From: Hondaea fermentalgiana
Lineage: Eukaryota > Sar > Bigyra > Thraustochytrida > Thraustochytriidae
Length of the DNA: 64,000 bases
Assembly: GCA_014084085.1 (NCBI GenBank)
Contig: NPFB01000016.1
Coordinates: 67,769 to 131,768, forward strand
Reading direction: 5' to 3'
Positions 29,300 through 37,536 of this stretch are shown one piece after another. Position numbers and translations under genes: made by a program. Every line of letters starts with the position of its first letter. Positions within the stretch are counted from its first letter, which is position 1. Under the pieces are notes generated by a model. The model ran no database searches, was not told where the DNA came from, and saw nothing but the letters and a program-made list of their open reading frames with translations.

Positions 29300-32200
29300 C
29301 TACGTTGACGTGGGTTTCGTTGACGTGGGTTTCTGTTGTCCATTTGCATGCTTCTTCTTCCGTTGGAGTTCGCGTTGTTTCCACTTGCGCCAATTTAGCG
29401 GTGACCTTGGAGGCGGATCCTGGAATTTTCCCGCGTCCAAAAGCTCCACGAGTTTTGGTTCAATTGCTTTCTCGAGCAGTTTCGAGTAACAAGGGTGTAG
29501 ATGCACCCCGTTAAGTCCATACTCTTCGTGCTTGAAGCGCGTCCCGTTGTAAGAAAAGCAAAGTGGCTCCTCTTCCTCGAGAATGTCCGACGAATCAGAG
29601 TCCTCAGCTTCATCTTCGTTTCCATCGCCATTCGCGTCGTCTGCATTGCCATCGGCATCGTTGTTGGCATCGACACTGGTGGACTTCTTCTTCTTGTCAG
29701 CGCTTGAAAGAGCTTGCGATGTCGATTTTGATGAGTTCGCTGCATCAGAAGAAGGTGGTGCTTTCGCGGAATCCTTGGCATCTCCATTATCCCTTGTGCT
29801 GCCAGAGTCACCGTCAACTTCAACCTTGTTATCGCGGCCATTTGCCGTGGTCTCGGGTGTTTGCGGAAGTGGATCTGTGGTGAGTAGGGATGGGAGGATA
29901 TCAATCCAGGTAAGGTACTTGCTGTAGTGCAAAACCTTTTCTTGAAGGACTGCATTAAATTTGTCGACGAGTGGACGCACCACGGGCGTTGCAGGCGGCA
30001 CAGGGTGAACGAGCGGAATGAAACCATTTTTGCGGCTGAGTTGAATCATCTTGGTGATATAGAAGGTGACGCATGTCTCGATGGCGTCGAGCACAGACTC
30101 ATGCTCGTCCTTGCGCACGGAATTCAAGAGGCCTTCCCGGCAGTCCATGTCACCAAAACAAAAGATGACCACCGACCCATCTGGAATGAGCTTGATGAGC
30201 TCCTCGAACTGCGCTCGAGAAGGGTGCTTGGAGCCATTGCGCAGAGACCAGCACCGAAGACCTGACGAGACACGAGGCTCAAAAAGGTATGGCTTTCCCC
30301 CAGCGGAACCTTCTTGCCACGCAGCTGAAAGCACATGGTTGTCTCCGAGCATGTAAACGCGGCGACGCGGAATGCGAAAGCTATAGGGCTCCATGAAGCG
30401 CCCGAGGGATGGCAACACGGTCGAAATCTGCTCGTAGCAGGCAAATTCTGGATATGCCTCGGAGGAGAAAATCTCGAGCGCCATGACTCGCACAGGCTCC
30501 ACCCAGGCCATAAGCGCCGGAATAAATCGTATGAAATTTGGCCCCAAGAGAAAGAGCGACTTGATGACGAGAAACAGACTTGACAGAAAATACGTTTGCC
30601 CGAGGGAAAAGGGAGGGCGGTTTGCAGCATGCGCCATGTCATCCTCCGTCAGTTCGGGAGGACGTTTGGTGGTCTTGTAATCCTCGCTGTCGAGATCTCC
30701 GGACGGAAAAGCGCCAGGGTGGCGCTGCGGAAGGACAAGGGGCGCGGCATGGCAGTCCCGAAGCGTGAACGCGGAGGCCATCGCGGCTGCGTCGACAACA
30801 TCAGAGATCTCATTGGGATCAGCGATAGCTGTATCCATGACGGCAATGCCGTACCGCCACACGACTATTGCGGTCGCGGAGCCCAGAGCGTCCTTCTGCG
30901 GGACAGGCTTGAGCTTGTACGCATATGTGTTGCGTGTGCGCGGTCCCGGAGCGCCATCGGCCAGAGCAAAGCTAAGAGCACGGGAAATGACCTCTCGAAC
31001 CCCCATGTAGGGCGTAGGGAAGGGCTTCCCGGCAGCCTCACTCTCCACTGTCTGCCCGTCGAAAAAGTCAAACGCCTGCTGCAACAAGTGAACGTACTTT
31101 GCGCGGAGTTCGAGCACCCCGACCTTGGCACGGAATACCTGGATACGACCTGGCGTGGTGAGCATTGCATGCTCAAAGACACCCTCGGCGACATCCAAGA
31201 CGCCGAATTTGCGAGCGACTTCCGCAATGAATGAGGTAGCGCTCGAAGAAGACGGCAGCTGCATGGTGCTCTTCAAGACTTCGTCAATGACATCCGCGCA
31301 GGCGTGCGGGTTCTTTCGCATGTCATCAGCAACGCGCTCGCAGAGAGCCATGTTTAAGGGTTCGGCGGTCAAAGCTTGGATTTTCAGCTTGAATCCGTCG
31401 CCAAATAAACCTGTTGCAATCACAACGTTACCGTAGGTCTCAAGAGCCTTGGCATTGTCATTACCGTTGCGTTCCTTGACCAAAAGTCGCTGCAAAATTT
31501 GCGTAGCCTTGGTTACTTGGCTTGGAATATGGCGCAAAGCATTGGCTTGTCGCGCTGCAAAAACGTGCTCGCGAAGCACGCGTTTCGACCCGGCCTCTTC
31601 ACGGTAGGCAAACCTTTGAACGTTAGGAGGCAAATTCCTGGCCAAGTATTCGGACGCACATTCGAATTGGAATGCAGCAGTAGCCCAATTTCCCTTTTGC
31701 GTTGCAATCTCGCCCAAAATCTCGGCCATGTCGGCGTTCTTCTGATTCATCAGGTCGCGCACACCCTGCATGACTACGTGAGCCTTATCGGGACGCCCTA
31801 GTTGAAGTAAGAGTCTCGATAAAATGATGCGGCCAATATCGCTTTCTACAGAGTCACCAGGATTTTGCGCCAAAAACTCCTCGCCCAGGACGCGTGCGCG
31901 TCGAACGTAGCCTGCGCCGACCGCCTCTGAGATTTTAGCAAATACGGGATGAGTCTCAAAACCGGGAGGAATCAAATCCACGTAAGCATTGGTCAAAGGC
32001 TTGGGCTTTCGCCAACGCATCAGCGCGGCATCAGCGTCCACGAGCGCGGCTATCGCCGAGTCTTCCACGTAGAGAGAAACAAAAGCAGTAGACTCGGTTG
32101 AGTGGCGCGGCAAGGCGTCAATCACATTTTCTCGCAAAAGCTTTACTTTCCGCCATCCCGTGGCAGCCAGTCTCTGCGAAAACGTCGTCAAGTTGACCCC

Positions 32201-32632
32201 TAGTCGCACTGAATACGTGGTTGCAACGTGCCGCGTGAATCTGTCCAAAGCGCCGCCGACTGTCTCCCCCCGTACGGCCGGCAGAGTCACAACAAAGGTC
32301 AAGGTTTCACCGGGACGAGTTTGCCTTTGTAACGTCTTGAGTTTTCTATGTTTGCGTATCTCTTGCAGCTCTTCCAGGTCTACAACGTCGGCGGCAGAGC
32401 GCATGGCCGGTGAACTGCTGATGATCTCTTCCTCTTTGCTGCCCCTTTTCTTGCCCTTTGCCCGCAAAATATCCAGTGCGAGGTTCGCGGAAACTTTTTC
32501 CCCCTTCGTCATGACCTTGAGCACGATTCCGATGTAAACAAACCGCACTTGGTTGACGAGCTTGCCATTCGCGGACGCCGGTGCAGAAGACGACGACGAA
32601 GACGCCGACGTCTCGCCATTTTTTTTGGTCAT
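29300..32632 (-). CDS. Large TPR-like protein with degenerate SGNH-hydrolase-like C-terminal domain
   Basis: The product is 1,110 residues with an ATG start. It has a Ser-rich N-terminus, an uncharacterised region to about 230, then TPR-like helical repeats (about 235-340: RARVLGEEFLAQNPGD, LGRPDKAHVVMQGV, KGNWATAAFQFECAS). A hydrophobic stretch lies at about 675-710 (SSLFLVIKSLFLLGPNFIRFI). The C-terminal part resembles the SGNH-type domain whose bacterial members have GDSH, GEIDCR and a late D-x-x-H. Here these read GDNH (763-766), GDMDCR (827-832) and NGVH (1041-1044). The would-be nucleophile Ser and catalytic Asp are both Asn, so hydrolase activity looks lost. A Ser/Asp-rich insert (about 935-1020) splits the domain. 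The function is unknown; a binding role is inference. Confidence 0.65.
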   Translation of the reverse strand: MTKKNGETSASSSSSSAPASANGKLVNQVRFVYIGIVLKVMTKGEKVSANLALDILRAKGKKRGSKEEEIISSSPAMRSAADVVDLEELQEIRKHRKLKTLQRQTRPGETLTFVVTLPAVRGETVGGALDRFTRHVATTYSVRLGVNLTTFSQRLAATGWRKVKLLRENVIDALPRHSTESTAFVSLYVEDSAIAALVDADAALMRWRKPKPLTNAYVDLIPPGFETHPVFAKISEAVGAGYVRRARVLGEEFLAQNPGDSVESDIGRIILSRLLLQLGRPDKAHVVMQGVRDLMNQKNADMAEILGEIATQKGNWATAAFQFECASEYLARNLPPNVQRFAYREEAGSKRVLREHVFAARQANALRHIPSQVTKATQILQRLLVKERNGNDNAKALETYGNVVIATGLFGDGFKLKIQALTAEPLNMALCERVADDMRKNPHACADVIDEVLKSTMQLPSSSSATSFIAEVARKFGVLDVAEGVFEHAMLTTPGRIQVFRAKVGVLELRAKYVHLLQQAFDFFDGQTVESEAAGKPFPTPYMGVREVISRALSFALADGAPGPRTRNTYAYKLKPVPQKDALGSATAIVVWRYGIAVMDTAIADPNEISDVVDAAAMASAFTLRDCHAAPLVLPQRHPGAFPSGDLDSEDYKTTKRPPELTEDDMAHAANRPPFSLGQTYFLSSLFLVIKSLFLLGPNFIRFIPALMAWVEPVRVMALEIFSSEAYPEFACYEQISTVLPSLGRFMEPYSFRIPRRRVYMLGDNHVLSAAWQEGSAGGKPYLFEPRVSSGLRCWSLRNGSKHPSRAQFEELIKLIPDGSVVIFCFGDMDCREGLLNSVRKDEHESVLDAIETCVTFYITKMIQLSRKNGFIPLVHPVPPATPVVRPLVDKFNAVLQEKVLHYSKYLTWIDILPSLLTTDPLPQTPETTANGRDNKVEVDGDSGSTRDNGDAKDSAKAPPSSDAANSSKSTSQALSSADKKKKSTSVDANNDADGNADDANGDGNEDEAEDSDSSDILEEEEPLCFSYNGTRFKHEEYGLNGVHLHPCYSKLLEKAIEPKLVELLDAGKFQDPPPRSPLNWRKWKQRELQRKKKHANGQQKPTSTKPTST

Positions 32633-33574
32633 CTTTCGCGAGCACGAGCGTCAGACTTTGCGCGTTAGCCTTGAGGCAGCAGCACCTTGCTGCGCCTCGC
32701 CTCGCGTCGTCTTCGTCCTCGCGCGCGGAGGCCTTTCGGCGTCGCTCGCCTTGCTCCGCAGCTGCGAGCTAGCCAGCTTGCGACCTCCTTGCGCACGCAG
32801 CCCACGGAGACAGCTGGATGCCGCCGATGCAAAGCAGACTTCGCTTTCTTCGCGGACAAGCCTGCGCGGCTGCTACGTCGGCGCGCCTTCCCGTGCCGCC
32901 TCTGTGCGGCGCTCGTCCTCGGGCCCGCGTGCGCCCTGCCTGCCAGCCGTGCGTCCTCACTCGCCTCAATTGTTTGCTTGCTTGCTTGCTTGCTTGCTGC
33001 CACTGTTGAGAGAGAGAGAGAGAAAGAGAGATCAATCGCTGCGGAAAAAAATAAATAAAAAGTTTTGGCCGGCTGGGATGTGACGTCCACACCATCCACC
33101 TAACCATCCGCAGAACGCATTGCGAGGAAGGGGACGATACGATTTCGTTATTCTTTCTTGGGGGTAGGTCAGGACGGGCCGGGAGGTGGGGAAAGTGAGG
33201 AGAGTTGTAGAGAGGTCTTGGCACTTTAGAAGGAAAATGGCTTGGTGGATGGTTGGTTGGTTTTAATGAGACAGTAATTTCCCAGCACAAACGTCGCATT
33301 GTCTACGTGCTTGTATACTTTACTTGCGTTTGTTTGTGATCCGGCATTGCCTGCTTCTCGGCTTCCAAAGGAACCTGACTATTACCCGAGAGGCATAAAC
33401 TCTGTGTGAAAGAACTAAGATAAGCAAAGGCAGTGCTTCAGTAGGACACTATAACTGTAATGTACAGAGGCGATGGTGCAAGAAGGCCTTGAAGTTTTTC
33501 CATTCCCTTTTTCTCCTTTTTCTTTTATTTCCGCCATCACCGCCATGATTTGCGCAATTCAAGACGAATCGCCG
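32633..33574. promoter_or_regulatory. Upstream region of the SGNH-like gene, with GCTT and GA repeats
   Basis: This is 942 bp between the start of the SGNH-like gene and the stop of the UBE2J gene. It contains a GCTT tetranucleotide run (32975-32998) followed at once by a GA run (33008-33030). No gene is recognised. Confidence 0.45.
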
Positions 33575-34633
33575 TCAAAACTCTTCGCGAAACGCGTGGA
33601 GGGCCTTGCGATAGAGAATGCCGAAAATGATCAGTGCGAGTGCAATGGCGTAGTAAAGCAGCCAGTCTGTGTACGGCTCGTCCTCGATTTCGTCCACTGC
33701 GTTCGCGTCGTGACTCGCGTCAGTTGCTGCATTACTCGCCACCTGTGCCGGGGGCTCAGCAACATTCGTTCTGTGGCGTAGTCCCGTCTCAGTCATTGGC
33801 TCTACCCTTTGCCCTTCTTGGCCTGCCTGCACAGCGAAAGTTTCACCCTCGGACGCGAATGCAGCAGCTTCCTGAGAAGGAAATGAAGGGGCTGCACGGG
33901 GAGCCGGGATTGGGGTGGCGGCGTCTCCTTGTGCACCAACATATTGTTCACTCGCACTCGTACCCGTTCTTTCCACTTGCTCATGCTCATGCTCGTGATT
34001 TTGCTCTGTTTGCTCTTGTTGCTTGGGTCCTGGGGCGCTCTGCTGCGTTTGATCACTAGCATCCTTGGGTGTTTCGAGACTGACAATGTGCATCTTGGCG
34101 ATTTCGCTTTGGTATTTGTTTGGTCCTGAAGATGGCGTACTGGAAAGAGGGGGGAGCTCGGGCATACATGGGTGCGTATAGGAGCGAGAGGCGACTGCAA
34201 GACGACGTCGCTCTTGCGGTGTGTAGTCGAGAGCACCTAGTGCACCCTCGCCGGGGGTCACCATGAAGCTGATGAGTGCCTCGAGAATCGTACGAATGCC
34301 CCAAGCAGGTTGCCATTCTTCGGGATGATATGCTGAGATGGACAGACAAATCTTGGTATTAATCTCCCAGCGCCCATTCTCGGTTAGAAGCATGATGCTG
34401 GGCGGTTTGAACGGATAGTCATTGGGAAGAATGATGCGGCCATGATACACGCCTCCTTCAAAGTCTGTGCCAACGGGACCTCTGATGACAAAATGCCAGT
34501 CAAACATGTTATCCTCGAGTGGTTTCGCTGCGTACTGATCGCTTGGGTCTCGCTGCAGCTCGCGAATGTCGGCCATGATCCTCCGGATCGACGGGCTGTT
34601 GCGATTCCACGTTGGCACCTCGCCGCTCGCCAT
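33575..34633 (-). CDS. UBE2J1: Tail-anchored UBE2J/Ubc6-type ubiquitin-conjugating enzyme
   Basis: The product is 352 residues with an ATG start. Residues 10-160 are a UBC fold of the non-canonical UBE2J class: MADIRELQRDPSDQY, NMFDWHFVIRGP, YHGRIILPNDYPFKPP, and active-site C96 in INTKICLSISAYHPEEW, followed by WGIRTILEALISFM. A long Gln/Glu/Pro-rich linker (about 165-315) leads to one membrane helix (about 324-341, WLLYYAIALALIIFGILY) and a short lumenal end, giving a C-terminal tail anchor. UBE2J enzymes sit in the ER membrane and serve ER-associated degradation; they can ubiquitinate Ser/Thr as well as Lys. Whether it is J1- or J2-like was not resolved, so the symbol marks the family. It is divergently transcribed from the C2HC/CAP-Gly gene. 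Confidence 0.92.
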   Translation of the reverse strand: MASGEVPTWNRNSPSIRRIMADIRELQRDPSDQYAAKPLEDNMFDWHFVIRGPVGTDFEGGVYHGRIILPNDYPFKPPSIMLLTENGRWEINTKICLSISAYHPEEWQPAWGIRTILEALISFMVTPGEGALGALDYTPQERRRLAVASRSYTHPCMPELPPLSSTPSSGPNKYQSEIAKMHIVSLETPKDASDQTQQSAPGPKQQEQTEQNHEHEHEQVERTGTSASEQYVGAQGDAATPIPAPRAAPSFPSQEAAAFASEGETFAVQAGQEGQRVEPMTETGLRHRTNVAEPPAQVASNAATDASHDANAVDEIEDEPYTDWLLYYAIALALIIFGILYRKALHAFREEF

Positions 34634-35345
34634 CGTCTTTTCTGATCGGTCGGTCGCCGCGTCTCGATTGCCTTATCCTGCACGGTATGCTCCTTTTCCA
34701 GACCTGCACGTGGACTACGAGCCACGCTCTTTTCTCAACGCTCGCGAGAGCGCGAGAAGGTCGTGGCAAGGGGTTCAAGAAACACGGGTCTGAGCGCCTC
34801 GCCTGGCTCGGTACGGGCTCCTTCTTCTTACTTCTTCTTCTCCTTCTTCAGTGCCGACGCTGCGCGCCCTTTCTTCGTTTGCTTCCGCGCAGGTCGTCCG
34901 ACGATTACTTGCGCCCCGCTCGCTTCAGCCCCTCGGCGCTGCCCGTTCCCGCGTCCTCGTTCGCCACGTGCCTCGCCGCGCGCGACCGTGCGTGCGTGCG
35001 TGCGTGCGTGCGCAGTGCAGCCCACTATCGTTGTGGATTTGGGTTGTCCCGATCTTGAAAAGGGTTGCGCTAAACTGAAAAGGGTTGCGCTAAACTGCGT
35101 TGCGCGGGAATGCGGGGCACGGACCAACGGCTCTTCCTTCGCCTGCACGACGATCATCGATCAGACGCATGATCATCGAGAGCGCAACAATTGCGAAGCT
35201 AGCTAGCAAGTCTTGGCGCGAACAAGCGACCGGTTCTTGAAGCAAGTCGCTGCCAGACCGACTGAGACAGAGACAGAGAAAGTGCAGCCGTCGCGGGGCC
35301 GAGAGACGCGAAGAAACCCCCGCGTACGCGAGCGATTGGAAAACG
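34634..35345. promoter_or_regulatory. Divergent promoter region, UBE2J / CAP-Gly genes
   Basis: This is 712 bp. It contains a GTGC run (34988-35013) and a perfect two-copy 20-bp duplication (35057-35096). It must hold the start sites for both flanking genes. Confidence 0.5.
35057..35096. repeat. Perfect 20-bp tandem duplication
   Basis: The unit GAAAAGGGTTGCGCTAAACT occurs at 35057-35076 and again at 35077-35096 without a mismatch. It lies inside the divergent promoter region. Confidence 0.95.
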
Positions 35346-37271
35346 ATGCCGCCTCCGCAGGCAATTCTGTGCGATCTGTGCGGACAAAAGTTCTTTAAGC
35401 GGTCTTTGCCAATTCACCGCAAGCAGTGCGAGAAAAAGTACGCGGCAGCGTTCACCGAGTGCAAGAAATGTCTGCGCAAGGTGAGCAACGACGAGTACGA
35501 AAAACACGCATCCGAATGCAAGGTTGTGCGTACGCAGCGCGTCGCTAAACCCAAGGTCCAAAAGGAGCGGCCTATTGGGGGTTCGGGCAAGCAAAATCCC
35601 CACGACCAGGCCAAGGCGGGTGAACAGGGGCAAAAGAAGAAGCGCGAAAAGGAACCAGACTCCGGATCTGAGTCCGAGTCCGAGTCGTCCTCCGATGAAG
35701 AAGACTACCGCGAACAATGCGGTTTTTGCGAACGCAAATTTAATCCAGATCGCATTGCCAAGCATGAGCAGATCTGTGCCACGAATGCAGAGCGCAAATC
35801 GCGCAAGCAGTTCAAGTCTGCGAGCCAAACTCGTCTCGAGGGCACCGATTTCGAAAAGTACATGGACCCCAAGATGCGCCGCGAAGTCGAAAAGCCATCC
35901 ACTCGCTGGAGGAGCGACCACGAGAGACTTCAAGGCATTGTGGAGCAAGGCAGGCTTGTCACTGCTTTCAAGGATGCTGGCATCCCCTTGTCAGAGCTCC
36001 CGCGACAGGGAACGGATTTGAATGACCTTCTCCAAGGAGATGGCAGCGGGCGTCCAGGATACTCCAAGCCCGAAGATGCGCCCGTGCCGGAAGGCATGAA
36101 GCGCTGCCAGCACTGCAAGCGCTCATTCCGTCTCGAGACGGCGGAGAAGCACATTCCAAAATGCAAGAACACCGTGAATAAGCCGAAGATGCTTGTGCGC
36201 AAGTCAAAGCCCGTGCTGGACAAACCAAAGCAGGACCATTCCGAAGTCATTAAGGAGGCCATTCGTCGCGTGCTACGCATGAAGAATAAAAAGGATGACT
36301 TTTTCGAGACCAAGGAAGCCTCCATGTTTCACGATGGAGAAATTGCGTACACCGAGGACGGTCGGCGCGGAACGGTGCGGTACGTGGGTCGCGTCGGCGA
36401 GCTGTATCCAGGGTATTGGATTGGCCTCGAACTCGATGAGATTAAGGGCCACAACGACGGGTCCGTGGAAGGCGCGCGCTACTTCAAGTGCGAAACTGGC
36501 AAGGGCCTTTTTCTACGCCCGAGCAAACTTACCAAGAATCCACCCCTGGCCAAGGTGCACGCGGTCGAAGGTGTCGAAGCGCCAGACGCCAAGAAGCAGA
36601 CGAAAGCGCCGGCAGCATCTTCGAGCAAGGCTTCGCAGCAGGACTCGCAGCCCACTGCTCCTTGCACTCCCGAAACGGATGAAACCGAACCCGTTGCGCC
36701 CAAGCTCAAGCTCAAACCTACTTCCAAGCCTGGTCTCGTGGAAAAGCTTCGTGAAGAGGTTCGTAAGAATTCTCCAAGGCCTACGAACCAGGACGACGAC
36801 GAAAAGCCGCAAAAGGGGAAAAAGAAGACATCCCCGCGACGCCAAACGTCGCGTGGCGCTGAACGTTCGCAAGGCTCAAAGCAAGAGCAGGCGCAAGACA
36901 AAAAGGTTTCGCCACGGGCTAACGAAAAGAAGAAGTCCACGCACGGAGGTGTCATGCAAAAAGCCAAAAGCACCGAAAACAAGAGAGCAAGCGCTGCTGA
37001 GGCGGCGCGTCAGAAGCGTCTCGCCAAAGATGTCGAAATGCTCGAGGCTCTGCACGGAAAAATGGCCAAGGGTGAGCGTGGAATCGGGTCCCGTGAGGAA
37101 ATCGGTTCAGGGCGTCGTTTGGGAGGCGCGTCGTCAACCGCTGCCAAGCAAGTGAAAAAGCCGACAGCTGCATCAACGGGAGGCGGCGAGGCGCAGCGGC
37201 CGGATCGCGAAGCTCGCGCAGCATACTTTGAGAAAATGTTTGCGCAAAAAAATCAACAAACTGCGCAGTAA
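35346..37271 (+). CDS. C2HC zinc-finger and CAP-Gly domain protein
   Basis: The product is 641 residues with an ATG start. Four C2HC (ZC2HC1-type) fingers are visible: C9/C12/H24/C28; C39/C42/H54/C58; one near 122-143 (CGFCERKFNPDRIAKHEQIC); and one near 257-277 (CQHCKRSFRLETAEKHIPKC). A CAP-Gly domain follows at about 335-395 (GTVRYVGRVGELYPGYWIGLEL, GHNDGS, YFKCETGKGLFLRPSKL). The usual GKNDG of CAP-Gly reads GHNDG. The C-terminal 240 residues are Lys/Ser-rich and disordered, ending in a short helix (EARAAYFEKMFAQ). CAP-Gly domains bind the C-terminal EEY/F tails of alpha-tubulin and EB proteins. ZC2HC fingers are frequent in flagellar proteins, so a microtubule or ciliary role is likely but inferred. 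Confidence 0.85.
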   Translation: MPPPQAILCDLCGQKFFKRSLPIHRKQCEKKYAAAFTECKKCLRKVSNDEYEKHASECKVVRTQRVAKPKVQKERPIGGSGKQNPHDQAKAGEQGQKKKREKEPDSGSESESESSSDEEDYREQCGFCERKFNPDRIAKHEQICATNAERKSRKQFKSASQTRLEGTDFEKYMDPKMRREVEKPSTRWRSDHERLQGIVEQGRLVTAFKDAGIPLSELPRQGTDLNDLLQGDGSGRPGYSKPEDAPVPEGMKRCQHCKRSFRLETAEKHIPKCKNTVNKPKMLVRKSKPVLDKPKQDHSEVIKEAIRRVLRMKNKKDDFFETKEASMFHDGEIAYTEDGRRGTVRYVGRVGELYPGYWIGLELDEIKGHNDGSVEGARYFKCETGKGLFLRPSKLTKNPPLAKVHAVEGVEAPDAKKQTKAPAASSSKASQQDSQPTAPCTPETDETEPVAPKLKLKPTSKPGLVEKLREEVRKNSPRPTNQDDDEKPQKGKKKTSPRRQTSRGAERSQGSKQEQAQDKKVSPRANEKKKSTHGGVMQKAKSTENKRASAAEAARQKRLAKDVEMLEALHGKMAKGERGIGSREEIGSGRRLGGASSTAAKQVKKPTAASTGGGEAQRPDREARAAYFEKMFAQKNQQTAQ

Positions 37272-37536
37272 ACGAGCCCAAGAGTTGACTCTTCTTTTCA
37301 CCCACCCAACAAAAAAAGTAGAGAAAGCAAACGAAGAATTTTGAGGAATGAAGATGAAGAAGGAAGGATAAAGAGCACAAGTGCTGCTGGCAATGTTTCG
37401 GTCAGAAAATTACTTTTTGCGTCCGCGCTAGAATCACTTCCAAGGCAGCGCGAGATTCCAGCTGTCTCTAGAGGGAGAGAGAGAGGGAGAGAGAGAGAGA
37501 GAAGATAAAGCAAAATATTTCCTACTTCGTCCCGAG
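37272..37536. other. Convergent 3' spacer with GA-rich tract
   Basis: This short spacer lies between two stop codons. A purine GA tract runs at about 37470-37503. No gene is seen. Confidence 0.5.

Noticed and set aside
36295..37155. 286-codon alternative frame inside the CAP-Gly gene
   Set aside because: Lys/Arg-rich frame-shadow of a gene with recognised zinc fingers and CAP-Gly.
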